NCBI GenBank assembly: GCA_013361595.1
Contig: JABFXT010000055.1
Span: forward strand, 1-6,186
DNA: 6,186 bases
Direction: 5' to 3'
Origin: Nocardia sp.
Lineage (GTDB): Bacteria > Actinomycetota > Actinomycetes > Mycobacteriales > Mycobacteriaceae
Shown here one piece after another: positions 1 through 6,186 of this stretch. Below the pieces are notes generated by a model that had not been told where the DNA came from, ran no database searches, and saw only the letters and a program-made list of their open reading frames with translations. Position 1 is the stretch's first letter. Every line of letters starts with the position of its first letter. The translations under genes were made by a program, and so were the position numbers.

Positions 1-1847
1 GACGCCGTGGGAGCCGATTCGGGCGCGGTGGCCCGGGGCGCGCGGGCAGCGCCGGCCGGGGCGCGACGGTGGCCGACCAGTTCGGGTTGCGCGACCGGCA
101 CGGGTTCGCCCTCGGACGGCAGATCGTCGAGCCCGGGGACCGGTACCAGATACGGCGCCACCGGGCGTTTGAGGAACTGCATCGCGCCGTCGGCGCCCTT
201 GCGCAGATTCAGGTGGTATCGCCAGGTGTCGTCGTCACGGTCCGGGAGATCGGCGCGTTCGTGGTAGAGGCCCCACCGGGATTCGGTGCGGGTCAGCGAA
301 CTGCGGGCCGCCATCTCCGCACAGTCGCGAATGAACGTCACCTCGGCGGCCCGCATGAGTTCGTGCGGGGTGCGCGCGCCCATCTCGGCGAGATCACCAC
401 GCATCCGTTCGAATGTCTCCACGGCCAGTGACAGCTTCGCCGCGGTTTTCGGCGGCGCCACATAGTCGTTGACGAAACGGCGCAGTTTGTATTCGACCTG
501 CGGTTGCGGTGGCCCGTCCGGGTTGCGTAGGGGCCGGTAGACGAGTTCGTGGGCGGCGCCGACCTGATCGGCGGGCAGATCGCCGGGGGCCGCGGTATCG
601 GCCAGGGTGGACGCGGCGTGCGCGCCGGCGAGTTCGCCGAATACGAAGGCCCCGATCATATAGTTGTGCGGGACGCAGGCCAGATCACCGGCCGCGTACA
701 GGCCGGGCACCGTGGTGCGGGCGTTCTCGTCCACCCACACACCCGAGGCGGAATGCCCGCCGCACAAACCGATTTCGGAGATGTGCATCTCGATATCGTG
801 GGTGCGGTAGTCGTGCCCGCGGTTGGCGTGGAAGGTGCCGCGGGTGGGGCGTTCGGTGGTGTGCAGGATATCTTCGAGCGCGGTCAGGGTCTCGTCCGGC
901 AGATGCGACACCTTCAGGTAGATGGGGCCACGCGCGGAATCGATCTCCCGTTTCACCTCGGCGATCATCTGCCCCGACCAGTAGTCGGAATCGACGAACC
1001 GCTCGCCCTGCGCGTTCACCTGATAGCCCCCGAACGGGTTGGCGACATAGGCACAGGCCGGACCGTTGTAATCCTTGATCAGCGGGTTGATCTGGAAACA
1101 TTCGATACCGCTGAGCTCGGCGCCCGCGTGATAGGCCATCGAATAGCCGTCCCCGGCGTTGGTGGGGTTCTCGTAGGTGCCGTACAGGTACCCCGAGGCG
1201 GGCAGTCCCAGCCGGCCGCACGGCCCGGTCGCGAGAACGACGGCTTTCGCGCCGACGGTGACGAACTCCCCGGTGCGTGTGTTCAGCGCCGCCGCACCCA
1301 CGGCCCGGCCGCCGGCGGTGAGGACCCGGACCGGCATGAGCCGGTTCTCGATCCGGATCTTCTCTCGCATCTTGCGCTGCCGCAGCACCCGGTAGAGGGC
1401 CTTCTTCACATCTTTGCCCTCGGGCATCGGCAGCACATAGGAGCCCGATCGGTGCACCCGGCGTACCGCGTACTCGCCGTATTCGTCCTTCTCGAATTTG
1501 ACGCCGTATTTCTCCAGCCGCTGCACCATGGCGAAACCACGGGTCGCGGTCTGGTACACCGTGCGCTGGTCGACGATTCCGTCGTTGGCGCGGGTGATCT
1601 CGGCGACGTAGTCCTCCGGTTCGGCTTTCCCGGGAATCACCGCGTTGTTGACGCCGTCCATCCCCATCGCCAGCGCACCGGAGTGCCGGACATGAGCCTT
1701 TTCCAGGAGCAGGACGTTCGCGCCCTGTTCGGCGGCGGTGAGCGCGGCCATGGTCCCGGCGGTACCGCCGCCGATGACCAGCACATCGCAGTCCAGTCGC
1801 ACGGTATCGGCGAGATCCGGGGCCGCGAGCAGGGCGGGTGCGGTCAC
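1..1847 (-). CDS. AprA-like FAD flavoprotein (fumarate reductase/succinate dehydrogenase superfamily), C-terminus cut by window edge
   Basis: This is a FAD-dependent oxidoreductase of the superfamily that holds fumarate reductase, succinate dehydrogenase and the alpha subunit of adenylylsulfate (APS) reductase. The frame is open for 615 codons from the GTG at 1847 to base 1, with no stop or frameshift. The start is chosen because the GTG overlaps the ATPase stop (GTGA) and has GGAGG at 1855-1859, 7 nt upstream. Visible parts: an N-terminal dinucleotide-binding fold with VLVIGGGTAG at 22-31 and the ribose-binding Glu at 49; HSGALAMGMDG at 55-65, which in this family packs on the flavin; ATGP at 206-209; ENPTNAGDG at 226-234; GGHSASG at 363-369; and the second FAD contact VPGLYAAGDL at 380-389. 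A helical C-terminal domain follows from about 451, then an Ala/Pro/Arg-rich tail. Pairing with a small two-cluster ferredoxin favours an AprA-like assignment over classical SdhA/FrdA. The reaction is inferred only; the transporter context hints at a sulfur compound. It is probably cytoplasmic. Confidence 0.9.
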   Translation of the reverse strand, partial: MTAPALLAAPDLADTVRLDCDVLVIGGGTAGTMAALTAAEQGANVLLLEKAHVRHSGALAMGMDGVNNAVIPGKAEPEDYVAEITRANDGIVDQRTVYQTATRGFAMVQRLEKYGVKFEKDEYGEYAVRRVHRSGSYVLPMPEGKDVKKALYRVLRQRKMREKIRIENRLMPVRVLTAGGRAVGAAALNTRTGEFVTVGAKAVVLATGPCGRLGLPASGYLYGTYENPTNAGDGYSMAYHAGAELSGIECFQINPLIKDYNGPACAYVANPFGGYQVNAQGERFVDSDYWSGQMIAEVKREIDSARGPIYLKVSHLPDETLTALEDILHTTERPTRGTFHANRGHDYRTHDIEMHISEIGLCGGHSASGVWVDENARTTVPGLYAAGDLACVPHNYMIGAFVFGELAGAHAASTLADTAAPGDLPADQVGAAHELVYRPLRNPDGPPQPQVEYKLRRFVNDYVAPPKTAAKLSLAVETFERMRGDLAEMGARTPHELMRAAEVTFIRDCAEMAARSSLTRTESRWGLYHERADLPDRDDDTWRYHLNLRKGADGAMQFLKRPVAPYLVPVPGLDDLPSEGEPVPVAQPELVGHRRAPAGAARAPRATAPESAPTA

Positions 1848-2611
1848 GACAGGGCCTCCACGAGTCGGTCGCGCTGCGGCTGCCGGTCGGTGACCGCGCG
1901 CGGATTCGGCACATCGATCAGGGCGCGCAGCGGTTTCCCGGCACGGCCCAGTACGGCGATCCGGTCGCCGAGCAGCAACGCCTCGTCCACATCGTGTGTC
2001 ACGAAGACGATCGTTGCGGGATGGGTTCGCCAGGTCTCGATGAGCAACCGCTGCATGGTGGCGCGGGTCTGGGTGTCCAGCGCGCCGAACGGCTCGTCCA
2101 TCATCACCGCGCGCGGGGCACCGGCCAGGCCGCGGGCCAGCTGCACCCGTTGCCGCATACCGCCGGACAGGCTCTTGGGCAGGAAATCGGCAAACCCGGT
2201 GAGCCCGACCTCCTCGATCCAGCGGTCGGCGGCGGCACGGCGCCCGGCCTTGGGTTCGCCCCGCAGCCGCAGCGCCAGTTCGATATTGGCGCGCACACTG
2301 CGCCACGGCAGCAGGGCATTGTCCTGGAACACCACCGCGCGGTCGCGGGAGGTGGTGGTGACGGGTTCGCCGTCGGCGAGGACGCGGCCGGAGTCGGGGG
2401 GCAGCAGACCGGCCAGAGCGCGCAGGACCGTGGACTTCCCGCAACCCGAAGGGCCCGTCAGCACCAGGATTTCGCCGGGCCGCACATCCAGCGACAGCCG
2501 GTCGATCACCGGGTCGCCGGTGTAGGAGAGCGAAATATCGTCGAGCCGCAGGCTCATGCCCGGGGCGCCGGTGCCGGACGCGGGGATTTCGGTGGTGAGG
2601 GTGGTGGTCAT
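1844..2611 (-). CDS. ABC transporter ATP-binding protein, nitrate/sulfonate/taurine (SsuB/TauB) type
   Basis: This 255-residue cytoplasmic ATPase powers import through the adjacent permease. All nucleotide-binding motifs are intact: Walker A GPSGCGKST at 53-61, Q-loop VFQDNALLPW at 94-103, signature LSGGMRQR at 148-155, Walker B AVMMDEP at 168-174, D-loop GALD at 176-179 and the switch His in VTHDVDEA (H206). The LPW after the Q-loop and the VTHDVDEA block are typical of the SsuB/TauB/NrtD group. The frame stays open further upstream inside the permease gene, but the ATG at 2611 is chosen because it overlaps the permease stop as ATGA, has GAGGAGAA about 7 nt upstream, and gives the family's usual length. 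Its stop overlaps the flavoprotein GTG. The substrate cannot be read from the ATPase. Confidence 0.95.
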   Translation of the reverse strand: MTTTLTTEIPASGTGAPGMSLRLDDISLSYTGDPVIDRLSLDVRPGEILVLTGPSGCGKSTVLRALAGLLPPDSGRVLADGEPVTTTSRDRAVVFQDNALLPWRSVRANIELALRLRGEPKAGRRAAADRWIEEVGLTGFADFLPKSLSGGMRQRVQLARGLAGAPRAVMMDEPFGALDTQTRATMQRLLIETWRTHPATIVFVTHDVDEALLLGDRIAVLGRAGKPLRALIDVPNPRAVTDRQPQRDRLVEALS

Positions 2612-3459
2612 CGGTTGTTCTCCTCTCCCCGCGGCAGCCAGCGGGTGACCCGGCGGCCGATGAGTTCGATCGCCGCGGAGGTGCCGAATCCGAGGATGCC
2701 GATGGTGATGATCCCGACGAAAACACCCGGATAGTCGACGATCGTGTAGGCCTGCCAGGTGCGGTAGCCGACACCGAGCCGACCGGAGATCATCTCCGCC
2801 GACACCAGGCAGATCCAGGCCACGCCGATCCCCACCGACAGCCCTCCGAAGATCCCCGGCAGCGCGCCCGGGAACACCACCCGCAGCAGGACGTCCCACC
2901 GGTTGCCGCCGAGCGTGCGCACCGAGTCCTCCCACAGGGTCGGCAGCGCGCGGACCGCGTGGCGGGTGCTGACCATGATCGGGAAATAGGCGGCCAGGCC
3001 GGTGATGAACACGATGCCGGCTTCGTCGTCGGGGAACAGCAGGATGGCGATCGGGACCACCGCGATGGCCGGGACCGGCCGGGCCAGTTCGGTGAGCGGG
3101 CCCAGTATTCCGGCGAACAGGCGGGACCGGCCCAGAGCGATTCCGCTGGTCACTCCGAGCACGGTGGCGATACCGAATCCGGTGAGGATGCGGATCAGGG
3201 ACTGTGCCAGGTCAAGGTAATAGACATCGGTGCCGAGTTGACGGCCGAACGCGGTGAGTACCTCGGTCACCGAGGGCAGGGTGTCGAACCGCAGCCACAG
3301 CCGGAGATCGGCGGTGGTCAGTACCTGCCAGAGCAGGACCGCGGCCAGTACGGAAGCCACCCGCAGCAGCCGGCCCGGCCACACCGAGCGCCCGGGCCGG
3401 CGCGACGGGACGGTCGCCGCGGCGGCCGGGACGGCAGCGAGGGTGGTGGCCGCGGTCAT
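2608..3459 (-). CDS. ABC transporter permease, SsuC/TauC type
   Basis: This 283-residue integral membrane protein forms the translocation channel of the importer, probably as a homodimer because there is only one permease gene. Hydrophobic segments lie at roughly 31-49, 90-110, 130-166 (two close spans), 203-222 and 245-263, the six-span layout usual for this family. The cytoplasmic EAA loop that contacts the ATPase is at about 177-201: EDSVRTLGGNRWDVLLRVVF followed by PGALPGI, with Ser in place of one of the usual Ala residues. A proline/alanine-rich N-terminal tail precedes the first span. The ATG overlaps the binding-protein stop (ATGA) with GAGG 7 nt upstream, and its own stop overlaps the ATPase start. 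Family membership is clear; the substrate is unknown. Confidence 0.95.
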   Translation of the reverse strand: MTAATTLAAVPAAAATVPSRRPGRSVWPGRLLRVASVLAAVLLWQVLTTADLRLWLRFDTLPSVTEVLTAFGRQLGTDVYYLDLAQSLIRILTGFGIATVLGVTSGIALGRSRLFAGILGPLTELARPVPAIAVVPIAILLFPDDEAGIVFITGLAAYFPIMVSTRHAVRALPTLWEDSVRTLGGNRWDVLLRVVFPGALPGIFGGLSVGIGVAWICLVSAEMISGRLGVGYRTWQAYTIVDYPGVFVGIITIGILGFGTSAAIELIGRRVTRWLPRGEENNR

Positions 3460-4835
3460 GACCGGACCTCGGCGACGGCCTGGTCGTAGGTCACCGGGAC
3501 GGCGGTGGGATGGGCCTGGCGGTGACGAAGCGCTGCCGCCTGGGTGGTGAACGGCAGGAAGGTGTTCCCGTCGCGCAGCCAGACCGCTTTGTCGGCGAAC
3601 CAGCGGGTACCGAGTTCGGTGTCGACGATATAGGCGGCGCGGACCGTCGAACCGGCGGCACGGGCGGCCGCGACGGCGCGCAACAGCTCGGTGGGATCAC
3701 CGGCGGGGCGGGTGGTGTCCTGGCCGTCGAGCCACAGTTCGGTACCGGAACCGATGGTGTGGTTGACGGTATCGGCGAGCGCCTTCTCGTAGTCCTGGCC
3801 GCGGGCGGCGAAGGCCGCGCGCAGGCGCTGATCGTCGACGAAACCGTCGATATCGAGGTCGGCGAAATCGCCGATCGACTTCAGGTACCGCACATCGTCT
3901 TTGAAAGCCGAGAGCAGGCTCGGTTTCAGGGTGGTGTCGAACGAGGTGCCGCCCGGGCCGTTGTAGAGGTACACGACCTCCTGCGGCAGATCCGAATCCT
4001 CGGCCACGATCCGTGCCGCTTCCAACGGCTGCCGCCACAGGAATTCGGTGGCGTCGAGCTGGGCCTGCAGGAAGGCGTCGACCACCTCGGGATGTTCGGC
4101 GGTGTAGTGCTCGCGGGCCACCACACCGTGGAAGGTCGGCACGTTCAGTTCGGCGCCGTCGTAGAGCAGTTTCGCCTTGTCCTGGAACACCAGCAGCCCG
4201 GGCCAGGCCACGAACTGGGACAGCGCGGCGACCTGGCCGGATTCCAGTGCCGAGGCACCCACCTGCGGCTGCTGGTTCAGCACCTCCACACCGCCTACCG
4301 GGTCCACCCCGGCCCGGGTCAGTGCCTGTACCAGGGTGCCGTGCCCGGCGGAGCCGACACTGGCCGACACCTTCTTCCCCGCGAGGTCACCGATACCCGT
4401 GAGCGGCGAATTCGGCGGTACGACCACCATGTTCAGCGCGCCTTCGGGGTTGTAGCCGGTGACGGAGAGGAATTCGGTGCGGGAGCGTTCCCCGGCCTGG
4501 GTGCGGGAGCCGTTGATCAGCAGCGGGTAGTCGCCCATCGAGCCGATATCGATCTTCTCGGCCACCATCTGGGCGGTGATCGGGGCGCCGGTGTCGTAGT
4601 CCTGCCATTCGACTCGGTAGGCGGGCCCGCCGTTCTCGGTGATCTGCTGTAGCCGCTGTTCCAGGTAACCCTGGGCGCGCAGCAGGGTGCCCGCGGTGAC
4701 GGTGTTGATGGTTTTCGACTGGTAGCCGACGACGACGGTGACGCTATCGCCGGCGGCGGCTTCTTCCAGCGAGCACCCGGTGAGGGTCAGGGCCGCGGTG
4801 GCGGCCAGCACGGCCAGGCGTTTCAGAACAGGCAT
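3456..4835 (-). CDS. ABC transporter substrate-binding lipoprotein (SsuA/NMT1-like) with NosL-like C-terminal extension
   Basis: This 459-residue extracytoplasmic solute receptor feeds the neighbouring permease. A Lys/Arg then hydrophobic signal peptide ends in the lipobox LTGC (18-21), so the mature protein should be anchored to the membrane through lipidated Cys21. Residues about 31-345 form the periplasmic-binding-protein type II fold of the nitrate/sulfonate/taurine group. Recognisable blocks are VVVGYQS (34-40), KIDIGSMGDYPLL (94-106) with the ligand-pocket 'IGSMGDYP' pattern, DLAGKKVSASVGSAGHGTLV (150-169) and the hinge region near 205-245. The family is usually about 320 residues, so about 100 residues are extra. 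Their end, AYIVDTELGTRWFADKAVWL (401-420) through FTTQAAALRHRQAHP to VTYDQAVAEV, resembles the copper-chaperone-like NosL fold; that match is by eye. It starts 7 nt after the ferredoxin stop, and GAGG overlapping that stop serves as ribosome site. It is complete and undamaged. Confidence 0.92.
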   Translation of the reverse strand: MPVLKRLAVLAATAALTLTGCSLEEAAAGDSVTVVVGYQSKTINTVTAGTLLRAQGYLEQRLQQITENGGPAYRVEWQDYDTGAPITAQMVAEKIDIGSMGDYPLLINGSRTQAGERSRTEFLSVTGYNPEGALNMVVVPPNSPLTGIGDLAGKKVSASVGSAGHGTLVQALTRAGVDPVGGVEVLNQQPQVGASALESGQVAALSQFVAWPGLLVFQDKAKLLYDGAELNVPTFHGVVAREHYTAEHPEVVDAFLQAQLDATEFLWRQPLEAARIVAEDSDLPQEVVYLYNGPGGTSFDTTLKPSLLSAFKDDVRYLKSIGDFADLDIDGFVDDQRLRAAFAARGQDYEKALADTVNHTIGSGTELWLDGQDTTRPAGDPTELLRAVAAARAAGSTVRAAYIVDTELGTRWFADKAVWLRDGNTFLPFTTQAAALRHRQAHPTAVPVTYDQAVAEVRS

Positions 4836-4842
4836 GGGAGGT

Positions 4843-5070
4843 CTACCTCAGGAGATACGGCATGTTGACAGTGACGGCGCCGGTGGGACAGCGGGCGGCG
4901 CAGGGGCCGCAGTACCAGCATTCGTCGACGTGCATGAAGGCTTTCCCGTTGTCGGGGTTGATCGCCAGGGAATCGAGCGGGCAGATCTCGACACACAGCG
5001 TGAAGCCTTAGATACACAGGGATTCGTCGATGGTCACGGGGATATCGGTGCGCTGGTTCGCCAATGCCAT
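4843..5070 (-). pseudogene. Small 2x[4Fe-4S] ferredoxin (AprB-like), interrupted by in-frame TAA and missing one cluster cysteine
   Basis: Read through its internal stop, this is a 75-residue ferredoxin beginning MALANQRTDIPVTIDE and ending NMPYLLR. It would normally carry electrons through two [4Fe-4S] clusters, probably to or from the flavoprotein at the operon's far end. The first ligand set should be C-x3-C-x2-C-x3-C-P, at residues 19, 23, 26 and 30. Codon 21 is TAA (5008-5010) and codon 23 is TTC, Phe (5002-5004), where Cys is expected. The second set is perfect: C51-x2-C54-x2-C57-x3-C61-P. The ATG at 5070 abuts the regulator's TAG, with GGAAGG (5079-5084) 8 nt upstream; the start and the whole frame after the stop are well preserved, so decay, if real, is recent. 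As written, translation yields a 20-residue peptide; restart at Met46 would give only the second cluster. Sequencing error is a serious alternative. Confidence 0.85.
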
Positions 5071-5854
5071 CTAGAGGACCTTCCATTCGGGGATGCCGCG
5101 GGAGAGGCTGCCGCGCAGGGTGATCCGATCACCGCGCATCCGGATGTATTCCAGGTCGACGGGGGTTCCGTCGTCGAGCCGGGTGAGGCGTTCGAGCATG
5201 AGCAGCGGCGCCCCGTCGGGGACGTCGAGGGTGGCGGCGGTGTGCCGGTCGGCGGGGATCGCCTCCACGGTGAGGTCGGCCGAACCCAGGGAGCGGCCGC
5301 TGAGCTGTTCGAGGAGGACGAACACGTCGGTGTGCGCGAGGTCGTGGCCGAGGATCTGCGCGCCGATCTCGCGAGTGAGATAGGTGAGGTCGAGACTCAG
5401 CGGCTGTTCCCCGAGGAACCGCAGTCGTTCCAGGTAGACGACCTGTTCGCCCGGTGCGACTTCCAGGCGGCGGGCCACCGCGGGTGGCGCGGTGATGAGC
5501 TGACCGGCCCGTACCTCGTTGCGGACAGTGCCGCGTCCCTCCAGGGTTTCCTGCAGACCCAGCAGCGCGTCGAGCCCGTGGTCGAATTTGCGGGCGGCGA
5601 CCCGGGTCCCGACCCGGGGTGCGCGGTCGATGAGTCCTTCGTCGCGCAGCAGCGCCAGCGCGTCGCGGATGGTGTTGCGGGAGGTGTCCGTGCTCGGCGG
5701 CCAGTCGTTGTTCGCTGGGGAGAGTGTCACCCAGGGCGCCGGCGTGGATCTGATGGCGGAGGATATCGGCAATGCGCCGGGCCTGGTCGGCCCGTAACCG
5801 GCGGACCCCGGCCGTACCGCCTGCCCGCTCGGTGTTCGTATCGCTGACCTGCAT
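5071..5854 (-). pseudogene. GntR/HutC-family transcriptional regulator, frameshifted in the DNA-binding domain
   Basis: This is a transcription factor with an N-terminal winged helix-turn-helix and a C-terminal UTRA effector-binding domain; it would be expected to control its own operon in response to the transported compound or a metabolite. From the ATG at 5854 the frame gives a good GntR start, RADQARRIADILRHQI (21-36) and TLPSEQRLAAEHG (44-56). The recognition-helix sequence TSRNTIRDALALLRDEGLID then continues in another frame, which runs through the UTRA domain (VRNEVRAGQLIT, GEQVVYLERLRFLGEQPLSL, GAPLLMLERLTRL) to the TAG at 5071. Removing one base, for example T at 5687, restores LAAEHG-TSRNTIRDAL and a 260-residue protein of normal HutC-family length. 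As written, the N-terminal frame ends at 5129 after 241 mostly meaningless residues. A frame starting at 5772 holds the UTRA part but no complete helix-turn-helix. Confidence 0.87.
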
Positions 5855-5861
5855 GAACGCT

Positions 5862-5889
5862 GACGATAGTGGTGTTTCGCGGCGGTTCC
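5862..5889 (-). promoter_or_regulatory. Candidate near-leaderless promoter of the operon
   Basis: Reading on the minus strand, TATCGT (5868-5863) matches the actinobacterial -10 pattern TANNNT. It sits 8 nt before the regulator ATG, which would place transcription start about 2 nt from the start codon. No Shine-Dalgarno sequence is visible between them, which fits a leaderless message, common in actinobacteria. An alternative reading is an ECF-sigma promoter, with GGAACC (5889-5884) as -35 and CGTC (5865-5862) as -10, separated by 18 nt. Both are pattern matches only. Confidence 0.35.
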
Positions 5890-6023
5890 GGCCCGCGCGC
5901 GGGCGACGCTGGCGGCGGTGCGGCGGAATTCGCCGGGCGCCGATGGGCGCGACCAGCGCGAATCCCGGTCGATCTCGCCATTACGCCACCCGCGTGCGGG
6001 TCGGCGGGGTTGGGATCAGACCG

Positions 6024-6044
6024 ATTCGAATGATCGACCGGTCG
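6024..6044. promoter_or_regulatory. Pair of adjacent palindromes, possible operator
   Basis: Two perfect palindromes lie close together: ATTCGAAT (6024-6031) and CGACCGGTCG (6035-6044). They are about 170-190 bases upstream of the regulator start, which is distant for an autoregulatory GntR operator but suitable for a divergent gene lying to the right. In GC-rich DNA the second palindrome could occur by chance. Confidence 0.2.
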
Positions 6045-6099
6045 GTCCGGTGGCCGTATCGGCCCGGTGACCGCGCGGCAGGCCCCGCCCGCCAGTCGG

Positions 6100-6115
6100 T
6101 TTCCAGCGGTGGAAA
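6100..6115. repeat. Inverted repeat TTTCCA-GCGG-TGGAAA
   Basis: A perfect 6-bp inverted repeat surrounds a 4-nt centre. The A/T-rich arms stand out from the GC-rich background. There is no T-run after it on either strand, so it is not a convincing terminator; a protein-binding site in a regulatory region is the likelier role. Confidence 0.25.
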
Positions 6116-6186
6116 GGTGGGTGCCTGAGGTCGTGTTGGGATGCTGGCGCGGAATGTTCGCCCCGGCAGGGTGGGGATCCCGTTTC

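Larger units (their letters stand above)
5855..6186. other. Non-coding region upstream of the regulator
   Basis: About 330 bases to the right edge hold no reading frame I can support. Open frames exist on both strands, but they are arginine/proline-rich, match nothing recognisable and lack a consistent start. The region contains a candidate promoter next to the regulator start, short palindromes around 6024-6044 and an inverted repeat at 6100-6115. No terminator with a T-run is visible. The gene to the right may be divergent, which would make this a shared regulatory region, but the window does not show it. Confidence 0.6.

Noticed and set aside
685..1914. 409-codon open frame on the minus strand
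   Set aside because: It is an arginine-rich shifted frame of the flavoprotein, whose true frame carries the FAD motifs.
549..2525. 658-codon open frame on the plus strand
   Set aside because: It is antisense to the flavoprotein and ATPase, both of which have clear family motifs; its translation matches no family and reflects GC-rich codon bias.
1844..2935. ATPase starting at 2935 as a 363-residue protein
   Set aside because: The first 108 residues are an off-frame reading of the permease; the ATG at 2611 has a ribosome site, an ATGA overlap and gives normal length.
3510..4652. 380-codon plus-strand open frame
   Set aside because: It is antisense to the substrate-binding protein and has no recognisable domain.
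5008..5010. Stop-codon recoding (selenocysteine or pyrrolysine) in the ferredoxin
   Set aside because: The codon is TAA, which neither system uses, and the neighbouring Cys-to-Phe change points to damage rather than recoding.
4738..5847. 369-codon plus-strand open frame
   Set aside because: It is antisense to the regulator and ferredoxin; its continuity across them is not evidence of coding.
5772..6128. 118-codon plus-strand frame at the right end
   Set aside because: It is arginine-rich, overlaps the regulator start and promoter candidate, and matches nothing known.
6141..6186. Possible start of a divergent gene (ATG at 6141 with GAGG upstream), open to the right edge
   Set aside because: Only about 15 codons are visible and the sequence is not recognisable; too little to support a gene.

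Overview
The window is very GC-rich DNA with an actinobacterial character: dense antisense open frames, GTG and ATG starts, and 4-nt stop/start overlaps. A Nocardia- or Rhodococcus-like member of the Mycobacteriales is my guess from style alone; nothing in the window fixes the genus.

Everything recognisable lies on the minus strand and reads as one operon, from right to left. A GntR/HutC-family regulator (5854-5071) is followed directly by a small two-cluster ferredoxin (5070-4843). After a 7-nt gap comes a lipoprotein substrate-binding protein of an ABC importer (4835-3456), then its membrane permease (3459-2608), then its ATPase (2611-1844). Last is a large FAD flavoprotein of the fumarate reductase / adenylylsulfate reductase alpha (AprA-like) superfamily (1847 to beyond the left edge). 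The last four genes are joined by ATGA or GTGA overlaps, so transport and redox functions appear translationally coupled. The flavoprotein is intact over 615 codons and runs off base 1.

The layout suggests an importer of the nitrate/sulfonate/taurine (SsuABC/TauABC) type bringing in a small, probably sulfur-containing, anion or organosulfur compound. An AprA-like flavoprotein, fed electrons through an AprB-like ferredoxin, would then act on it or on a product. The substrate is not determinable from sequence. The binding protein carries an extra C-terminal module resembling NosL, which is unusual for this transporter family.

The two promoter-proximal genes are damaged as written. The regulator has a single-base frameshift inside its DNA-binding domain, near 5687. 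The ferredoxin has an in-frame TAA at codon 21 and, two codons later, a Phe where a cluster-ligand Cys is expected. The four downstream genes are open. This is either sequence error or genuine early decay that would leave an unregulated operon without its electron carrier.

The right end (5855-6186) contains no supportable gene. It holds a candidate near-leaderless promoter for the operon and short palindromes that could be operators.
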